Shown in pieces: positions 31,956 through 45,100 of a stretch of DNA of 64,000 nucleotides. The stretch lies in contig VNKQ01000011.1 of NCBI GenBank assembly GCA_016508695.1, forward strand, positions 806,001 to 870,000. Direction: 5' to 3'. Each line of letters begins with the position of its first letter. Positions within the stretch are counted from its first letter, which is position 1. A model generated the notes under the pieces. It saw only the letters and a program-made list of their open reading frames with translations. It had not been told where the DNA came from and ran no database searches. Origin of the DNA: Hyphodiscus hymeniophilus. Lineage: Eukaryota; Ascomycota; Leotiomycetes; Helotiales; Hyphodiscaceae. The translations under genes were made by a program, and so were the position numbers.

Positions 31956-33264
31956 AAATTGAAGCGAAGTGTGAGAGGTCTCCTGGTCATATTTCATCGG
32001 CGTTGTCTCCTTTGCCGGCTACAGTGTTTACAGAACCCTCGTCCCCGGATTCTCAATCCTGTTCATACTCGAAACTCTGTCACGAGAAACGGACAACATC
32101 ATCGACGATATAGAGACTACCACATCCAATGCGAGGGGAGTGGTTGGTGTGCATGACTGGTGGATGGTTATCGTCAGGGCTGGTCGAAAAACCTTTCGTT
32201 CTCCAGTTGCTGAGCGCGGTTAGGAGTCTTTCCATGGTTAATGGTTGCGAAGGTTATCAAAACCATTGGAAAGGATTCTGGCAATTGGCCAACATTGTAG
32301 ATGACGTGCAGATGAATAACAATGCGAGAGATTACAAGAATATTTGGATCTGAGAGTATCGCTGGTCATTGTGTGTGGCCTGGATCTCACTATGCTGCCG
32401 CTGCCCCTCCCCTCCCCACACTGCCAGATCTGGAAGGCGGATAATATTGGGCCTCATGCACTACTGTATTGCTATTACGGCGCAACCGCCTCTGTCTCTT
32501 TTGAGTCTTTCCAGGCAGCACGAAGCTCCATGTATTCTCTCTATCCCATAACTCCGGCCACCAAGCAACCTCTTCAAAAATCCACATGCATAGAGAACGT
32601 CGATAAAGAAGGTTGCTCCGGCAGATGGACAGCCAAGATCGCTGCATGTGCTGCTGCATGAGAAATCAGCCCAACCCTACCAAATTTAAGCATAAATGGC
32701 GAAATCGCAATTGTGTTAAAGCCGGGCCATTTGTACGGAGGAATATACCCCTTTTCCTTGTGGTGTGGGTGGGTGTAAGCCACACCCGGTGCAGCGATGA
32801 ACGGACAAGGTCGTCGGCAAGTGTCTGGCCCTATCCAATCTTGATACCTCCCCCCCTCCAGGCTGTAAGCGTACGCATCCGTAAACAAACCCAAATTACA
32901 TCCCATCCGCTCCGAGGCCGAACCCCCCTCCTCTTCAGGGTTCGTGTCATGTTGCAGGGTCTCACCATTAATTAATTGCTACAGTAGACGATCGTCCACC
33001 TGATTTACACTTTATCCTGTTCTTGTACGCACAGCAAACGTGCTAAGGTAAGGGAACACTTCGGCATTGATGCCTTAGTCTGGTCAGAGACTGCATGCTC
33101 CAATAAGTAAAAGTAAGTCAGCAGCAATGAACAACACCCCCGGACCGCACTGTTCTGTTTTCCTCATTTCGTACCTACGTGTCAGACCCACGATTCCTTC
33201 CTGCGCACACTTCTTTCCAGCCCAGACAGACTAGAGCCTAAAAACATGCGCCTGAGCGATTTGA
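31956..33264. other. Intergenic region
   Basis: About 1.3 kb between cdc55 and the nucleotide-sugar transporter. It contains the cdc55 3' UTR and the next promoter. Frames on both strands around 32340-32975 lack any protein motif. I see no RNA gene. Confidence 0.4.
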
Positions 33265-34727
33265 ATGGCGAGAAAACGCAGAACTGACTCTGGCACTGGC
33301 AGTACATCGGGCGTGTTCATGACAGGCGGCCCGCGTCGTCGCTCTACCCTCAGAGACCTGCAAGCTTCTGCTTCGACCGATGGCGATGTCATAAAACCGA
33401 AGATCATCAACGCTGCGCCTTCTCTGGAAAAGGCCGAGATGTTTGGAATAGACGACACCCGGCCCGCGTTCTCGAAAATCATGGCCATGGTGGGGAGGGT
33501 ATTTATTGAGACAATTCCACAATGGCTGGCTGTGGGAGGAATGATGGCGCTCATCTTTGGGGGGTGTTGCTCTAACGTGAGTATCTGACGTCCTTGTCTG
33601 AGACTTGAGGAGCGAGACTCATGATCAATTGCAGGTCTTCGCATTGGAAGCTATTGTGAAGGTCGAGCCGGACAGTGGTATGAGTAGCATCCCAAAATTA
33701 TCAGAACCTCATAGCTGACTTGCTCTAGGAACACTGTTGACATGCGTGCAATTCCTCTTCGTCGCTTCAACAGGCTACATCTCCCAATTCGATCGAAACC
33801 AAGCTCCATTCTTCCTCAAACCGAATCGAGTCCCCATACGCCGCTGGTTGATCAACATCCTTCTTTTCTTCACAATAAACGTTCTCAACAACCATGCATT
33901 CAGTTACAACATCTCGGTTCCTATACATATTATACTTCGTTCTGGTGGAAGCATCACTACTCTTATTGCAGGGTACATATGGGGGAAGAGGTTTTCGAGG
34001 ATACAAGTCATAGCGGTCATGCTCTTGACAGTCGGTGTGATCATTGCGGCTTGGTCGGACCAGCAGTCTAAAGTACGTGGCGTGTTGGTTCTGGGTTAGG
34101 GTGCGCTAATATATACTTCAGAAAGACGTGGAAAACGAGCAAGGGTTACCTGCTTTTAGCACTGGGCTCGCAATACTTTTCGTCGCCCAGGTGCTCTCAT
34201 CTATCATGGGCTTATACACCGAAGAGACGTACAAGGAATTTGGGCCACATTGGAAGGAGAACCTCTTTTACTCTCACCTCCTCGCCCTGCCTTTGTTCAT
34301 TCCATTCCTTCCGTCAATGCGGAGACAATTCTTTCAATTGGCGGCCTCTACTCCATTAGGTCTCCCTACCTCTGAACGACTTTCCGCTCTGCCCCCTAAC
34401 TTTCGGAAAGGGTTAGACAGCATCCAGATCCCAAGTCAAATTGCATATCTGGTCATGAATGTGTTGACTCAATACGCTTGTATCCGCGGAGTCAATCTAC
34501 TAGCTTCTGCTGTCTCTGCACTTACTGTCACCATTGTGTTGAATGTCAGGAAGCTGGTCAGTCTGTTACTCAGCATTTGGCTGTTTGGAAACAGACTGGC
34601 ACCAGGGACATTGGTGGGAGCGTGCATTGTATTTTTCGCGGGAGGCATGTACGGATTAGAAGGAAACAAGAGCTCTGGTAGGCACAGACATAGAGCTACC
34701 TCTGGTAGCAATGGCAAAGTAGGATAG
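33265..34727 (+). CDS. UDP-N-acetylglucosamine-type nucleotide-sugar transporter (UAA family)
   Basis: Four exons: 33265-33576, 33635-33677, 33729-34072 and 34122-34727 (434 residues). After a basic cytosolic N-terminus of about 80 residues there are roughly ten hydrophobic segments. LRSGGSITTLIAGYIWGKRFS and SSIMGLYTEETYKEFGPHWKENLFYSH are characteristic of the UAA/SLC35B transporters near yeast Yea4. LASAVSALTVTIVLNVRKLVSLLLSIWLFGN marks the conserved late helices. Yea4 supplies UDP-GlcNAc to the endoplasmic reticulum or Golgi for chitin and glycan synthesis; that substrate is inferred from family likeness. The 43-nt second exon depends on two close introns (58 and 51 bp), both with good donors. 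The C-terminus ends in a basic His/Arg/Ser tail. Confidence 0.85.
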
Positions 34728-35047
34728 AGTCATTATTCTGGAGAACAAACCTTATGAAATGCACAGACCGGACGGCGGACGTTCCAATGATTCTAATGCA
34801 CTCCAAATCCACGTGAAGTTGGAAATGAGTGATGTTGGCAACTTTAAGCGACTGAAGCTCTAAGGATCCCGAAGCTCAGTCAGTTGAAAGTCACGAACTT
34901 TTCCCTTGAACGCCTTCGAATCATGATCATTTGACATTAATTCTGAAGAAGACCTTTCCAAGCAGCTTGCTTATTCTATTTGTATTAACTGAACAGTTTC
35001 CAGCCCTTGATTTTTTGGGGCTGCTCTCGCAGTTGTTGGCCGACGAC
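34728..35047. other. Intergenic region
   Basis: A 320-bp spacer between two plus-strand genes, holding the AMP deaminase promoter. Nothing else is seen. Confidence 0.4.
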
Positions 35048-38000
35048 ATGAACACTGGTAAGCTAAAAGACCCAAACAAGCTTTATTAGGACAGCCACGA
35101 CCTTCTTTGAGGGAAAGAAAGCAACCATGAGTCCTGATGCACTACAGATGGACTATTCCAGGGCTCTGAATCCAATTCGCCGAAGCTCGGTTCCTTTCGA
35201 CCCACCCACTTTTTAGCATCCGAAGAAGACTCAGAAGATTTCCGACAAGCAGAGGACTTCCGTCACGACCGTGAGACAGGCTCCATAGGATCAGAGGAGT
35301 CTTGGATTGAGCGTAAAGATAAGAAGAAAACCATGCTGCCAGAAGCTGCCCTTCAGCCTGACGGCACGCCCGACTCGAGCCCCTCCGAAAACGAAGATGG
35401 AATGCTACCCCGCGACAAGCAGAGAAAGACGGCGTACTATGACTATGCGGCTGAGAAGCAGCTAAGTCAGGCGGATGCGAAGCTTTTCTATCAGAGGAGC
35501 CAATTGGAAGCGCAGAAGACCGGGGGAAGTAATTGGGGGAACTCACAGCAGAGTCCGGAGGGGAGCCCAGTCATGAGTGCTGCGCAGAGGACGTACTCGA
35601 GTTCGTTTGAGGTGGAACAAGGAGTGTTAGGGAAATCGGGAAGTGTACGCTCGATGAATAGCCGTCATAACGCTGGACAGAGGTTAGTCTTTGCTCAAGT
35701 CTTTCCAAGAAACTAGTTTCTGACAAGCAAAGTTCTGGAAAATACAGAGCTGCATACCCCACAGGTCTGGCAGATTTAAACAAGCCACCCGAAAGTAACA
35801 CCGTTCAGGAGCCCAACATCCCTAGAAGCCCTGGTTGCTTCCATCGAACCGAGTCGCTCCTCCGAGCAGATCAAGCTGCAAGAGCCCATACTGCACATCC
35901 TGATATTCCACACGAATACAAGCCTTTGTTGGAGACCGAGGGGCTACATGGTGCAGGAGCTGGTGTGGGTGTTGGTAGCGGCCCAGCTGGATTTGCAGAC
36001 AGCGATTCTCACATCACGTCCGAATTGAGCACCATATACACCAATATTCAGAAGATCTTGGATATTAGACACAAGTATATCCGGTTATCCCTGCAGGAGG
36101 ACGGCGATAATCCGAAGGATGACCCCAATTGGAACATCTATCCACCGCCGCCTGAGCCAGCTTGGTATGAGGAAAAGGATAGAGGAAATACCACGAATGG
36201 TATGAATAGCCAGACGAACAGTTTGGCGAATAGCATGGTTCTTCCCCAAGATCGACCGACTACGAGAGGAAGCGATCATTCGAGAACTGTCAGCGAAACA
36301 GTACCGATTTCTCGTACTCCGAAGGCTCCTCGTCCAAAGAGGAAGCCTGGTCAGGATATTGGAGAGGATTTCTACATTGAAGACCTGCTACCTGTCCCCG
36401 GCCCAGGAGAAATGGAGTTCCGCATGGATGGAAACAGCGTCTATCAGGTCTATGAGAATTCGAAAGCCATGGAGCTTGATACACCAGTGATCAACATTCC
36501 TACACTACGAGAGTTTTACATGGATCTGGAGGATATCCTGAACATATCATCAGATGGCCCAAGCAAGAGCTTTGCGTTTCGCCGACTACAATACCTAGAA
36601 GGCAAATTCAATCTCTACGTCCTTCTCAACGAGTATCAAGAGATGGCAGACAGCAAGAAGGTGCCTCATAGAGATTTCTACAATGTTCGAAAGGTGGATA
36701 CTCACGTTCATCACTCGGCCTGCATGAATCAAAAGCATTTGCTGCGCTTCATCAAGAGTAAGATGAAAAAGTGCCCAGATGAGATTGTGCTGTTTAGAGA
36801 CGGAAAGCATCTCACATTGGAGGAAGTCTTCCAAAGTATCAAGCTGACGGCGTATGACCTCAGTATTGACACTCTGGATATGCATGTACGTATCTTCAAG
36901 GAACTCGTTAGGGCAGGAAGCTGACTTCGCCAGGCGCACACCGACTCTTTCCATCGGTTTGATAAATTCAATCTCAAGTACAATCCCATCGGAGAATCAC
37001 GGTTGAGGACAATCTTCCTAAAGACGGACAACTTCATTGCTGGAAGATATCTAGCGGAAATCACAAAAGAAGTTATTTCCGATCTAGAATCGAGCAAGTA
37101 CCAAATGGTAGAGTGGCGGATCTCAATCTATGGCAGAGCGATTGATGAATGGGACAAACTGGCCGCCTGGGTTGTTGACAACAAGCTCTTCTCTCACAAC
37201 GTTCGTTGGTTGATCCAAGTTCCTCGCTTGTTCGACGTCTATAAATCAACTGGATTGATGGATAATTTCGAGCAAGTCATCATAAACCTCTTCAAGCCTC
37301 TCTTTGAGGTTACAAAAGACCCATCCAGTCATCCGAAGTTGCATATCTTTCTTCAAAGAGTGATCGGATTCGACTGTGTTGATGATGAGAGCAAGCCCGA
37401 GCGTCGTCTGTTCAAAAAGTTTCCCGTGCCGAAAGTATGGGATTCAAAGCAGAATCCGCCTTATAGCTACTGGATTTACTATCTGTTCTCCAATATAGCC
37501 TCGTTGAATGTCTGGCGAAAACAACGTGGCTTTAATACTTTCCTCTTGCGGCCCCACTGTGGAGAGGCTGGTGATACGGATCATCTAGCTGCCGCTGTTC
37601 TTTGCTGTCATAGTATCAGCCACGGTCTTTTACTGCGAAAAGTCCCGCTGCTACAATATATCTTCTATCTGGAGCAGATCGGAGTTGCGATGTCTCCACT
37701 GAGTAACAATGCTCTCTTCTTGGCATATGAAAGAAACCCATTCCTGGGGTACTTCAAGAAAGGTCTCAACGTCTCCTTGTCAACGGATGATCCATTACAA
37801 TTTGCTTTTACCAAAGAGCCTTTGATCGAAGAATATTCGGTTGCTGCTCAGATTTACAAACTTAGCGCTGTTGACATGTGCGAACTAGCTAAGAATTCAG
37901 TCAAGCAAAGTGGGTTTGAGCATGCCGTTAAGTCGAGATGGTTGGGCCCTGACTTTCACTTGCCTGGTGTCAAGGGGAATACGATGGCGAAGAGTAATGT

Positions 38001-38671
38001 GCCTAATATCCGACAGGGCTTTAGACACGAGACCTTACTACAGGAGCTTGCAATGTATGCCTTCTGCCTTCATTTCTAAGATTACTGCTAACAATCCCAG
38101 GATTGAACGCTATACCGCACTTGCGACACCATCCGTCACAACGAGCAAGACTGAGCAGAATCCATATCCATCACAGCAACAACCAGTCTCCCCAACTTCA
38201 TCCATGAGGTCCAACGCTTCATCTGTCACAGCCTCAGTCGATGTCTCCCAACAATACCACCCATTTCCCGCCCAGGCAGCTCGTATACCCGTTTCATATT
38301 CTCGAGATGCAGAAACCCAAGCAGGCGAAAGTCCCCTGCAACAATTGCATTCCCGCGATCAATCTACCAGCACCAACGTAAACATGAGCTCGCCACATCT
38401 CATAAGCCAAGCGCGCGAGCCGTCATGGCCGGTTGAAGGATTTGGCGATCTTCATCTATCAGCCAGTGAGCCAAAGATTTTCCCAGGCATTGTCAGTCGG
38501 AATCAGAGGCGGAACAGCTTGAGGCAGAGCTCTATGAGCGAAACAGATAGAGACGATGGGACTCTCTCGGCAAGGATTACGAAGGCATGGGCTAGGGTTG
38601 ATGGGGCGGTTGACGAGGTTGCTGAGGATAGTGATGGGGAATATGAGGAGGCAGGTGGAATGGATGATTGA
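35048..38671 (+). CDS. amd1: AMP deaminase
   Basis: Five exons: 35048-35057, 35148-35682, 35748-36885, 36934-38054 and 38101-38671 (1124 residues). The first exon is only 10 nt (ATG AAC ACT G); its 90-bp intron ends CTACAG and restores the frame of exon 2. Residues 1-330 are a regulatory, largely disordered N-terminus. The catalytic part has DTHVHHSACMNQKHLLRFIK near residue 500 with the first zinc-binding His pair, then CGEAGDTDHL and SLSTDDPLQF near 843, which hold the catalytic Glu/His/Asp residues of the adenosine/AMP deaminase superfamily. The enzyme converts AMP to IMP in the purine nucleotide cycle. A Ser/Gln-rich C-terminal tail of about 190 residues follows the barrel. Length and order fit filamentous-fungal orthologues. 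Confidence 0.93.
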
Positions 38672-39344
38672 GTGATCGCAGCGAGGAGTTTGGCGTTTGA
38701 CTGCACTGTCTATGAGACTAATATGATCCACTTGGTTCTTTTGGCGTGACGCAAAAGGTAGACTTGGGATGGCAAAATGGACGGGGCACAACTATGATAG
38801 ATGAATTAGGACCTTGAATCATGCTCCAAACCACTGAACCTCCTCCACATTTGGTACGAGCCGAGCCGGCTGCGGGTAGGCCTGTTATGGAACCGCAATC
38901 ATTTTTGTGGTTGAACACCGCATTAAATGCTTAATGAGACCTTCTAATCGCTCAAGACTTTGAGCGAGTCGAATTGTATCGATTAAGAACTTGCAATATG
39001 TGTCTAACTTTGCAAAAAGGTCCCGAAATGATCCAATTACTGAAGCGATTAGAATCTTGTCAATCACGGCGTTCTAGAGTATGAGTATTATCAATAGTGA
39101 AATAGTCATGATTGATCAGCGTGTCCCCGTTGTATCCATCCGACCGCTCTTGAGGTCGAGAACATTCCCTGCAGCAAGGGTCTTGGACACCAAAGCTAAG
39201 GGAAGGTGCATAGCGCAATTAATTGGAAGAGTCACAGGTGTGACTTTTCTCCCTGGTTGCCTTTTTCCGCAGTCACCATTCCCAAGTCCATTGTCGAACC
39301 ATTGACTTTCATAAGGAATAGGCGGTTGTGGCTAGGATTGAAAG
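38672..39344. other. Intergenic region
   Basis: Spacer of about 0.67 kb between AMP deaminase and the MFS gene. The AT-rich part near 38900-39070 has no coding character. Nothing else is seen. Confidence 0.4.
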
Positions 39345-41055
39345 ATGAGCGTCTCCAGTCTCGACCCCACTTTGCCTCGAACAGAGAATGGAAATGGTAA
39401 AAGCAACACTATCCCCGAAATTCGCGACACGGGGATGGATGGAGCTCACGAGTACGATGAGATTGAAGCATTAGAAGACGGGGATGAGATGAGGATGTTG
39501 GAACGCAGTTTGGTCCGCAAAGTTGACCTGCGGTTATGTACCATCGCTGGGGTTTTATGTTCGTTGAATCTACTCGATAGTGGGATAATATCGTCAGTGC
39601 TATGTCACTCCTCTTTCTTCTGATGGACCGTGGAGTAAAGACTGACTTTTGACTAGGTCAGCTAGTGTTACGAGCATCTTTGAAGATTTGGGACTGGGGG
39701 TGGGGAATCGTTATGTGAGTCTGCACACTTCCCTTGTACGATCTCTGTGCTGATTTGTGTACAGTCGGTATCGATTCTCGTGTATACCGTGGCTAGTGTG
39801 ACGTTTCAACTGCCTGCTACTATCGCTGTGAGGATGCTGGGCCCAAGATTGATGTTTGCGAGTATCACTGTGATGTTTGGCATTATCACGATGGTACGCA
39901 TTGCCTTTATTTGAACTCTTGACTCATACTGAGGAAATTGGTAGTGTACGGCGTTCGTAAACACATGGCAGCAAATGATCGTGCTGCGAATCCTGCTTGG
40001 TATGGCACAAAGTGCCATATTCCCAGGACTGAGCTACTTGATTAGTACATGGTACACTCGTAAAGAACAGCAGCTTCGGTTTGCGTTCTTGCAGTCCGGA
40101 GAAGTGACTGTAGTTGGCTTGGGAGGTTTCCTCAATTATGGTTTGAACCATTTGAACGGAAAAGCGGGCTTGGCAGGTTGGAGATGGATGTTCCTTGTTC
40201 AAGGCTTGATTGCAATAGGTACAGCATGTGTTCTGAGTCTGGAATCCCATACTAATGAGAACAGTCATTGGATTCATGACATACTTTTGGATCGTGGATT
40301 TCCCAGAAAATTGCCGCAAGAGCTTCCGTTTCCTTTCCATAGAGGAACAAGAACTGGCAGAAAATCGAATTACTGAGGACCGTGGAGATGTTAAGGCTGA
40401 GCCATTCTCATGGCTAAAGTGCGTCATCCACTTCGCTGACCCAAAGATCTTTGGCTTTTGTGCGCTCTTCTTTTGTCTGAACCTCGTCTCGACGTCGTTG
40501 TCATACTTTCTGCCAATCATCCTCCAGTCTGGTATGGGCTTTTCGGAAAACCAGAGTATCCTGCTTTCGGCACCTCCTTACTTCTACGCTGTCATCCCTG
40601 TCATCATCTCTTCGATCGTTGGAGACTATTGCCAACTTCGAGGCCTCGTCATTACCTTCAACTGTATCTGTACAGTCGTCGGCTTCTGCATGCTTGGCTT
40701 CACCAATCAAGTCACGGTCCGATACGTCGGCACCTATCTGGCAACCGGTGCTTACGTCTCGAACTGGGCAGCTATGAATGCCTACCAAGCATCGAATATC
40801 GTTGGCCAGTGGAAAAGAGCTACTTTCGCAGCGGCTATCACAGCTTGCAATGGGCTTGGAGGCATCGCAGGTAGTTTTATTGTCAGACAGAAGGAGGCAC
40901 CGAGATACATCACGGCAATCTGGGTGAGTATAGGCTCCCATATGCTGATCATTGGCATCGTTGCTGTGTTCTCGGTGTACTTTTGGTACGCGAATAGGGC
41001 GCAGAGGAAAGGCAAGCTGCTGGAAAAAACGATCGATTTTAGATATACTTACTGA
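39345..41055 (+). CDS. MFS transporter, anion:cation symporter (Dal5/allantoate-like)
   Basis: Five exons: 39345-39592, 39657-39714, 39765-39893, 39945-40218 and 40265-41055 (499 residues). The introns are 46-64 bp. RKVDLRLCTIAGVLCSLNLLDSG starts the first membrane helix, LRILLGMAQSAIFPGLSYLISTWYTRKEQ is the family's conserved helix 4-5 region, and GWRWMFLVQGLIAIVIGFMTYFW spans helix 6. The second half continues with about six more helices. This pattern places it in the ACS family, which imports organic anions such as allantoate, vitamins or carboxylates. The substrate is not predictable. The first intron has repeated GTCA at both edges. The donor at 39593 is the one that keeps the frame and gives SSASVTSIF. 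Confidence 0.87.
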
Positions 41056-42103
41056 TGGGACAACGCTCACGGCGAGCGGAGTTAAACATTTAAAGTTACG
41101 GGCCCTCCATCATAATTCTTCTTGAATTGCTCTTGGAAACGGACGCTATTTATAATGTGCTCCTTTTTGAGACTCTTGGTGCGGACAACTTTTTTTTTAT
41201 ATTGTACGAGTAACTCCTACGAGTAACTCTTCAGTAAAGATCATCATTGCTTGAATTAAGTTATATGGTCCGCATACTTCATAAAATGTTTAGATACACC
41301 AGTTGCTCAAGGCATTTGGATGATTTGGACTTCCGCATGTGTGTATGTTGATTGCCACATCCATGGTATGATTTAAAGGGGTAACTGAAAACTGTGCTTA
41401 TGACAGTACTTTCTGGGAGCGTAGAACGAAACTGAAAGTCCATCCCCAAAACATCGCAATCACTCAAATCAGTTGAGCGACATAGACATTTTAATACCGT
41501 ACAGTAGCGTTGCATTCGATACACCCTCCGCCTGATCAACAATGCAGTAAGCCTATTTTCATGCTATGCGAGTCCTCGAAAACAAAATCTCCCTTTTTAT
41601 GGCAAATGCAGCATTTCAGACTCATAACTTTAACCGACAATTCTGGATATCTCAAGAAAATAAATGTGTCCGTGGTATAGCTTCTCCACATCGTGATTCA
41701 TTCCGAAAGTGTGAATCAAGTGACGTTCGTCGTGCATGGGATTGCATTGGCGCATTGTACGGTCGACCACAGCGACTACTTGCTCCTTCATGTATGGAAT
41801 CAGTTAGTAAGATAATCAACACGAATTTTATTACACCTCACCTTGGACGTTACCCGTCACTAAACCCCATTTTTAGCCATTGGTACAAGTCGGAGAGTCT
41901 TTGCCCAAGCTTCACAACCCACAGAGAAGTCTTGCACTACACGACGTCAACAGGGCAGCCCAATCTGTCCGGAACTGCCGCGTCAAGAGCTTGGAACAGA
42001 CCCGCGAGATTACATGGGTCCATTCTAGGAACGGTTCACAGGCCAGCTATCACCTCGACTCAATTACGAACGGCCTCTGGATCAGTCAAGCAACGTCGCT
42101 AAG
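41056..42103. other. Intergenic region upstream of sla1
   Basis: About 1.05 kb. A 13-bp direct repeat built on ACGAGTAACTC occurs twice near 41206-41230. Frames at 41566-42102 lack motifs and are probably leader sequence of sla1. Confidence 0.4.
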
Positions 42104-45100
42104 ATGGGATTCCTCGGTGTTTACAAGGCCCTCTTCGACTACGCTCCTCAGGGACCGTCGGAGCTTTCGATCACTGAGGGAGATATCCTCTACGTCTTAG
42201 AGAAGAGCGGAGAAGATGACTGGTGGAAGGCGAAGAAGAAGGCGTCTGGGGATGAAGACGATGAGCCTGTTGGGTTGATTCCGAATAACTACATTGAAGA
42301 GGTACGCAGACAGCCGCGGCGACCCTTCTGCTGTTGGCTACGCAGATCATGGCCAGTCAGCGCGAGGTCTTTATCGTTATTCGCCTGCTGGTTCATATCA
42401 CTCGCAAGATTACTGATTTTGGAGACAGGCACAACCTTCACACCACGCACGCGCTCTCTACGACTATACCCGACAGACAGACGAAGAACTCTCGTTTACG
42501 GAGGACGCACAACTGGAGGTCTTTGATACGTCTGACCCAGATTGGATATTAGTTGGTCTTGATGGAGAATATGGCTTTGCGCCAGCGAATTATATCGACG
42601 TGCAGGATGATGCAGCTCCTGCAGTAGCTCCCCCACCCAGCCTTCCAAGACGACCTACTGCACAGGTTGATGAAGATGATGAACCCCCAGAACCACCAAA
42701 GAGCTCTATTCAGAGCCCTGCGGCAGCTCTAGCAGGTGTGCTAACTCAGCGCAAGTCCTCAGCTCCGTCAGCCCGAGCCCCTCCCCCTCAATTTACACCA
42801 GAAGGGTCCGACGATGATGAGCCAAGTCCCTCTCTACCGGCACGTCCTACATCAGTTCGAGTTCCAGACCCTGTGGACACAACTCCTATGCGGTCGCCGA
42901 CATCCTCAGTCTCGCACGGAGTTTCTCCGCCACACAGCAGAGCATCTACGTCTCGGCCCATGGATGACGAGCCTGGATATCATTCGCGGGGTGGGTTCCA
43001 CATGTACAATATCAACGAGATGGTATCTGTAATTGGAAAGCGAAAGAAGATGCCGACTACGTTGGGAATTAACAATGCAACTGGTGTTATTCTGATTGCT
43101 CCCGAGAAGGCTCGAGATGGTGTGGTAAGTTGTTAATTTTCTTTTGATTTTGCTCCTCCTTCCAGGACCGGACCTTCCCCTGTACTTGGACTCAGACTCG
43201 GACTGGATGGACCAGCTCTGGACACCTTGAAGAACGCCTTCATTGGAATACGGCCTCGTCAATCCTCAAACCGCCCCTATCAGACTCTCAGCTCCTGATT
43301 GATCGTCATCCTGCGTGCCATCACTCCACCATCAATATTCGACTTTGTGGCACTATTAGTATATGCCTGAAAGTGCTAGGATGCCTATACATTGATCCTG
43401 AGAAAGGAGAACTGTCAGTCTCCTATCTACATTAGATCTGCGAGAATGCCAGTCGTGGCAATGGCAGAGGCGTCAAGGAATACAATCCTGAGATAGCCTC
43501 TCTTTATACCCTGAGCGGGCTTTGAACGAGGGCTATAGCACTGTCTTCAAAGGATTACTTTGCTGGAACCCTGTTTCAGCTGGTTTATCCATATTTCAAG
43601 TGCCTGTTCTCGCGACGCTCTCGAAGCTACGTTCTCGTTTACATTCTGGCAATGAAATCCTAAACCAAGAGCACGGCATGGATGCTCTGTGCCGCTAGCC
43701 TCAAGAATCAATGGAGTACGACGGTGGCTGCATTCATAGTCTCTTGGTAGAGATCATACATGATACAGGAGATGGCCTTCCCGTTAAGCAAATTGCAGCC
43801 AATGACAAAGTTGGATGAGAGGGAGAAAGCAGCCGATCAAGCACGCGCCAAAGTCAGCAGATCCAGCATCTTAACTACAAGAGAGGCAGCTTAAAAGTAT
43901 TTCTGCCATGTCAACTACTCGGATTCGACGGAATACAAACGCCATGAAAAGTCACAAAGGTGCAACGATGTTGTGCCTGGGATTATCAAGAACGTTTCTA
44001 CTCAAAGCGCCCAAGAGAAAGCCAGGATCGAATATGACAAACACACCAAAATATACCACTGCAAAGCCTACAAAGGACCGTCCGCGGCCACTTCATGCTT
44101 CAGCGTCATCACAAGTCCGCTTTACACAGCACAAGGCCGAGAAGGCCAAGTCGAGGACCATGGTCGACTAGATTACATCTGGAGCTTTTTTGGACTATTC
44201 TCTGTTTATTTTTTAACATTTTCATTGAACAGGAACAAACGTGGACGGCTGAGAAAATGACACATTATTCGATTGAGGGTAAACACGTCTTCCTGGAACT
44301 CGTACGACCCAGCAAAAGTGTCGACTTCCATGCGGGAGCCAAGGATACAGCCTTGGAAATTGTGAGTGCTTTGGGTGAGCTTGCTGGAGCAGTGCGAGCT
44401 GAAGGTTTGCGAGAAGTCTTCCTCGCAGGTTCCGGACAGGGACGGAAGAAAGGTCAAGTACTATATGATTTTATGGCGCAAGGCGAGGACGAAGTTACGG
44501 TGGCAGTAGGCGATGAAGTGATAGTTATTGACGACACGAAGAGCGAAGAGTGGTGGCAAGTCCGGCGGATCAGGAACGGTAAGGAGGGCGTCGTGCCAAG
44601 CAGTTACGTCGAAATTACAGGAATGATAGAAGCGCCTAGTACTGCTGGTATCAACGCGGGCAAATCGACTGTTGAGCAGAACAGACTTGAGGAAGAACGA
44701 TTGGCAAAGGAGTCCCTAAAAGCAGCACGCAGAGAGGAGGATGCGAGAGGGTCAGAGGTAGGCCCTGGTGTCCGATTGCCTGACAGAGGTTCCAGTTTAT
44801 CGGCTCGAGACAGTGGTAACAATGGTGGTCAGCAGAGAAGCCGGCGAGAAAGCTCTCGAAACGAAAGTGCCCCATCCCGATCTTCGAAATCTAGTAAGTA
44901 TATCATTGGTCGTATGCACATTCTCGTCAACTTTCCTCTGATACTGACTTGAACAGAACCCGACCCCACCCGAGTCCGAACGTGGACCGATCGCTCCAAA
45001 TCCTTCAGTGTTGAGGCACAGTTTTTGGCCTTAAAAGATGGGAAGATCAATCTTCATAAAATGAATGGTGTTAAAATTGCCGTGCCAGTGGTAAAGATGT

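Noticed and set aside
42302..42428. A coding-like frame (SAVGYADHGQSARGLYRYSP) between the first two Sla1 SH3 exons
   Set aside because: Using it requires a frameshift and runs into a stop. Splicing it out gives PNNYIEEAQPSHHARALYDY, as expected for Sla1.
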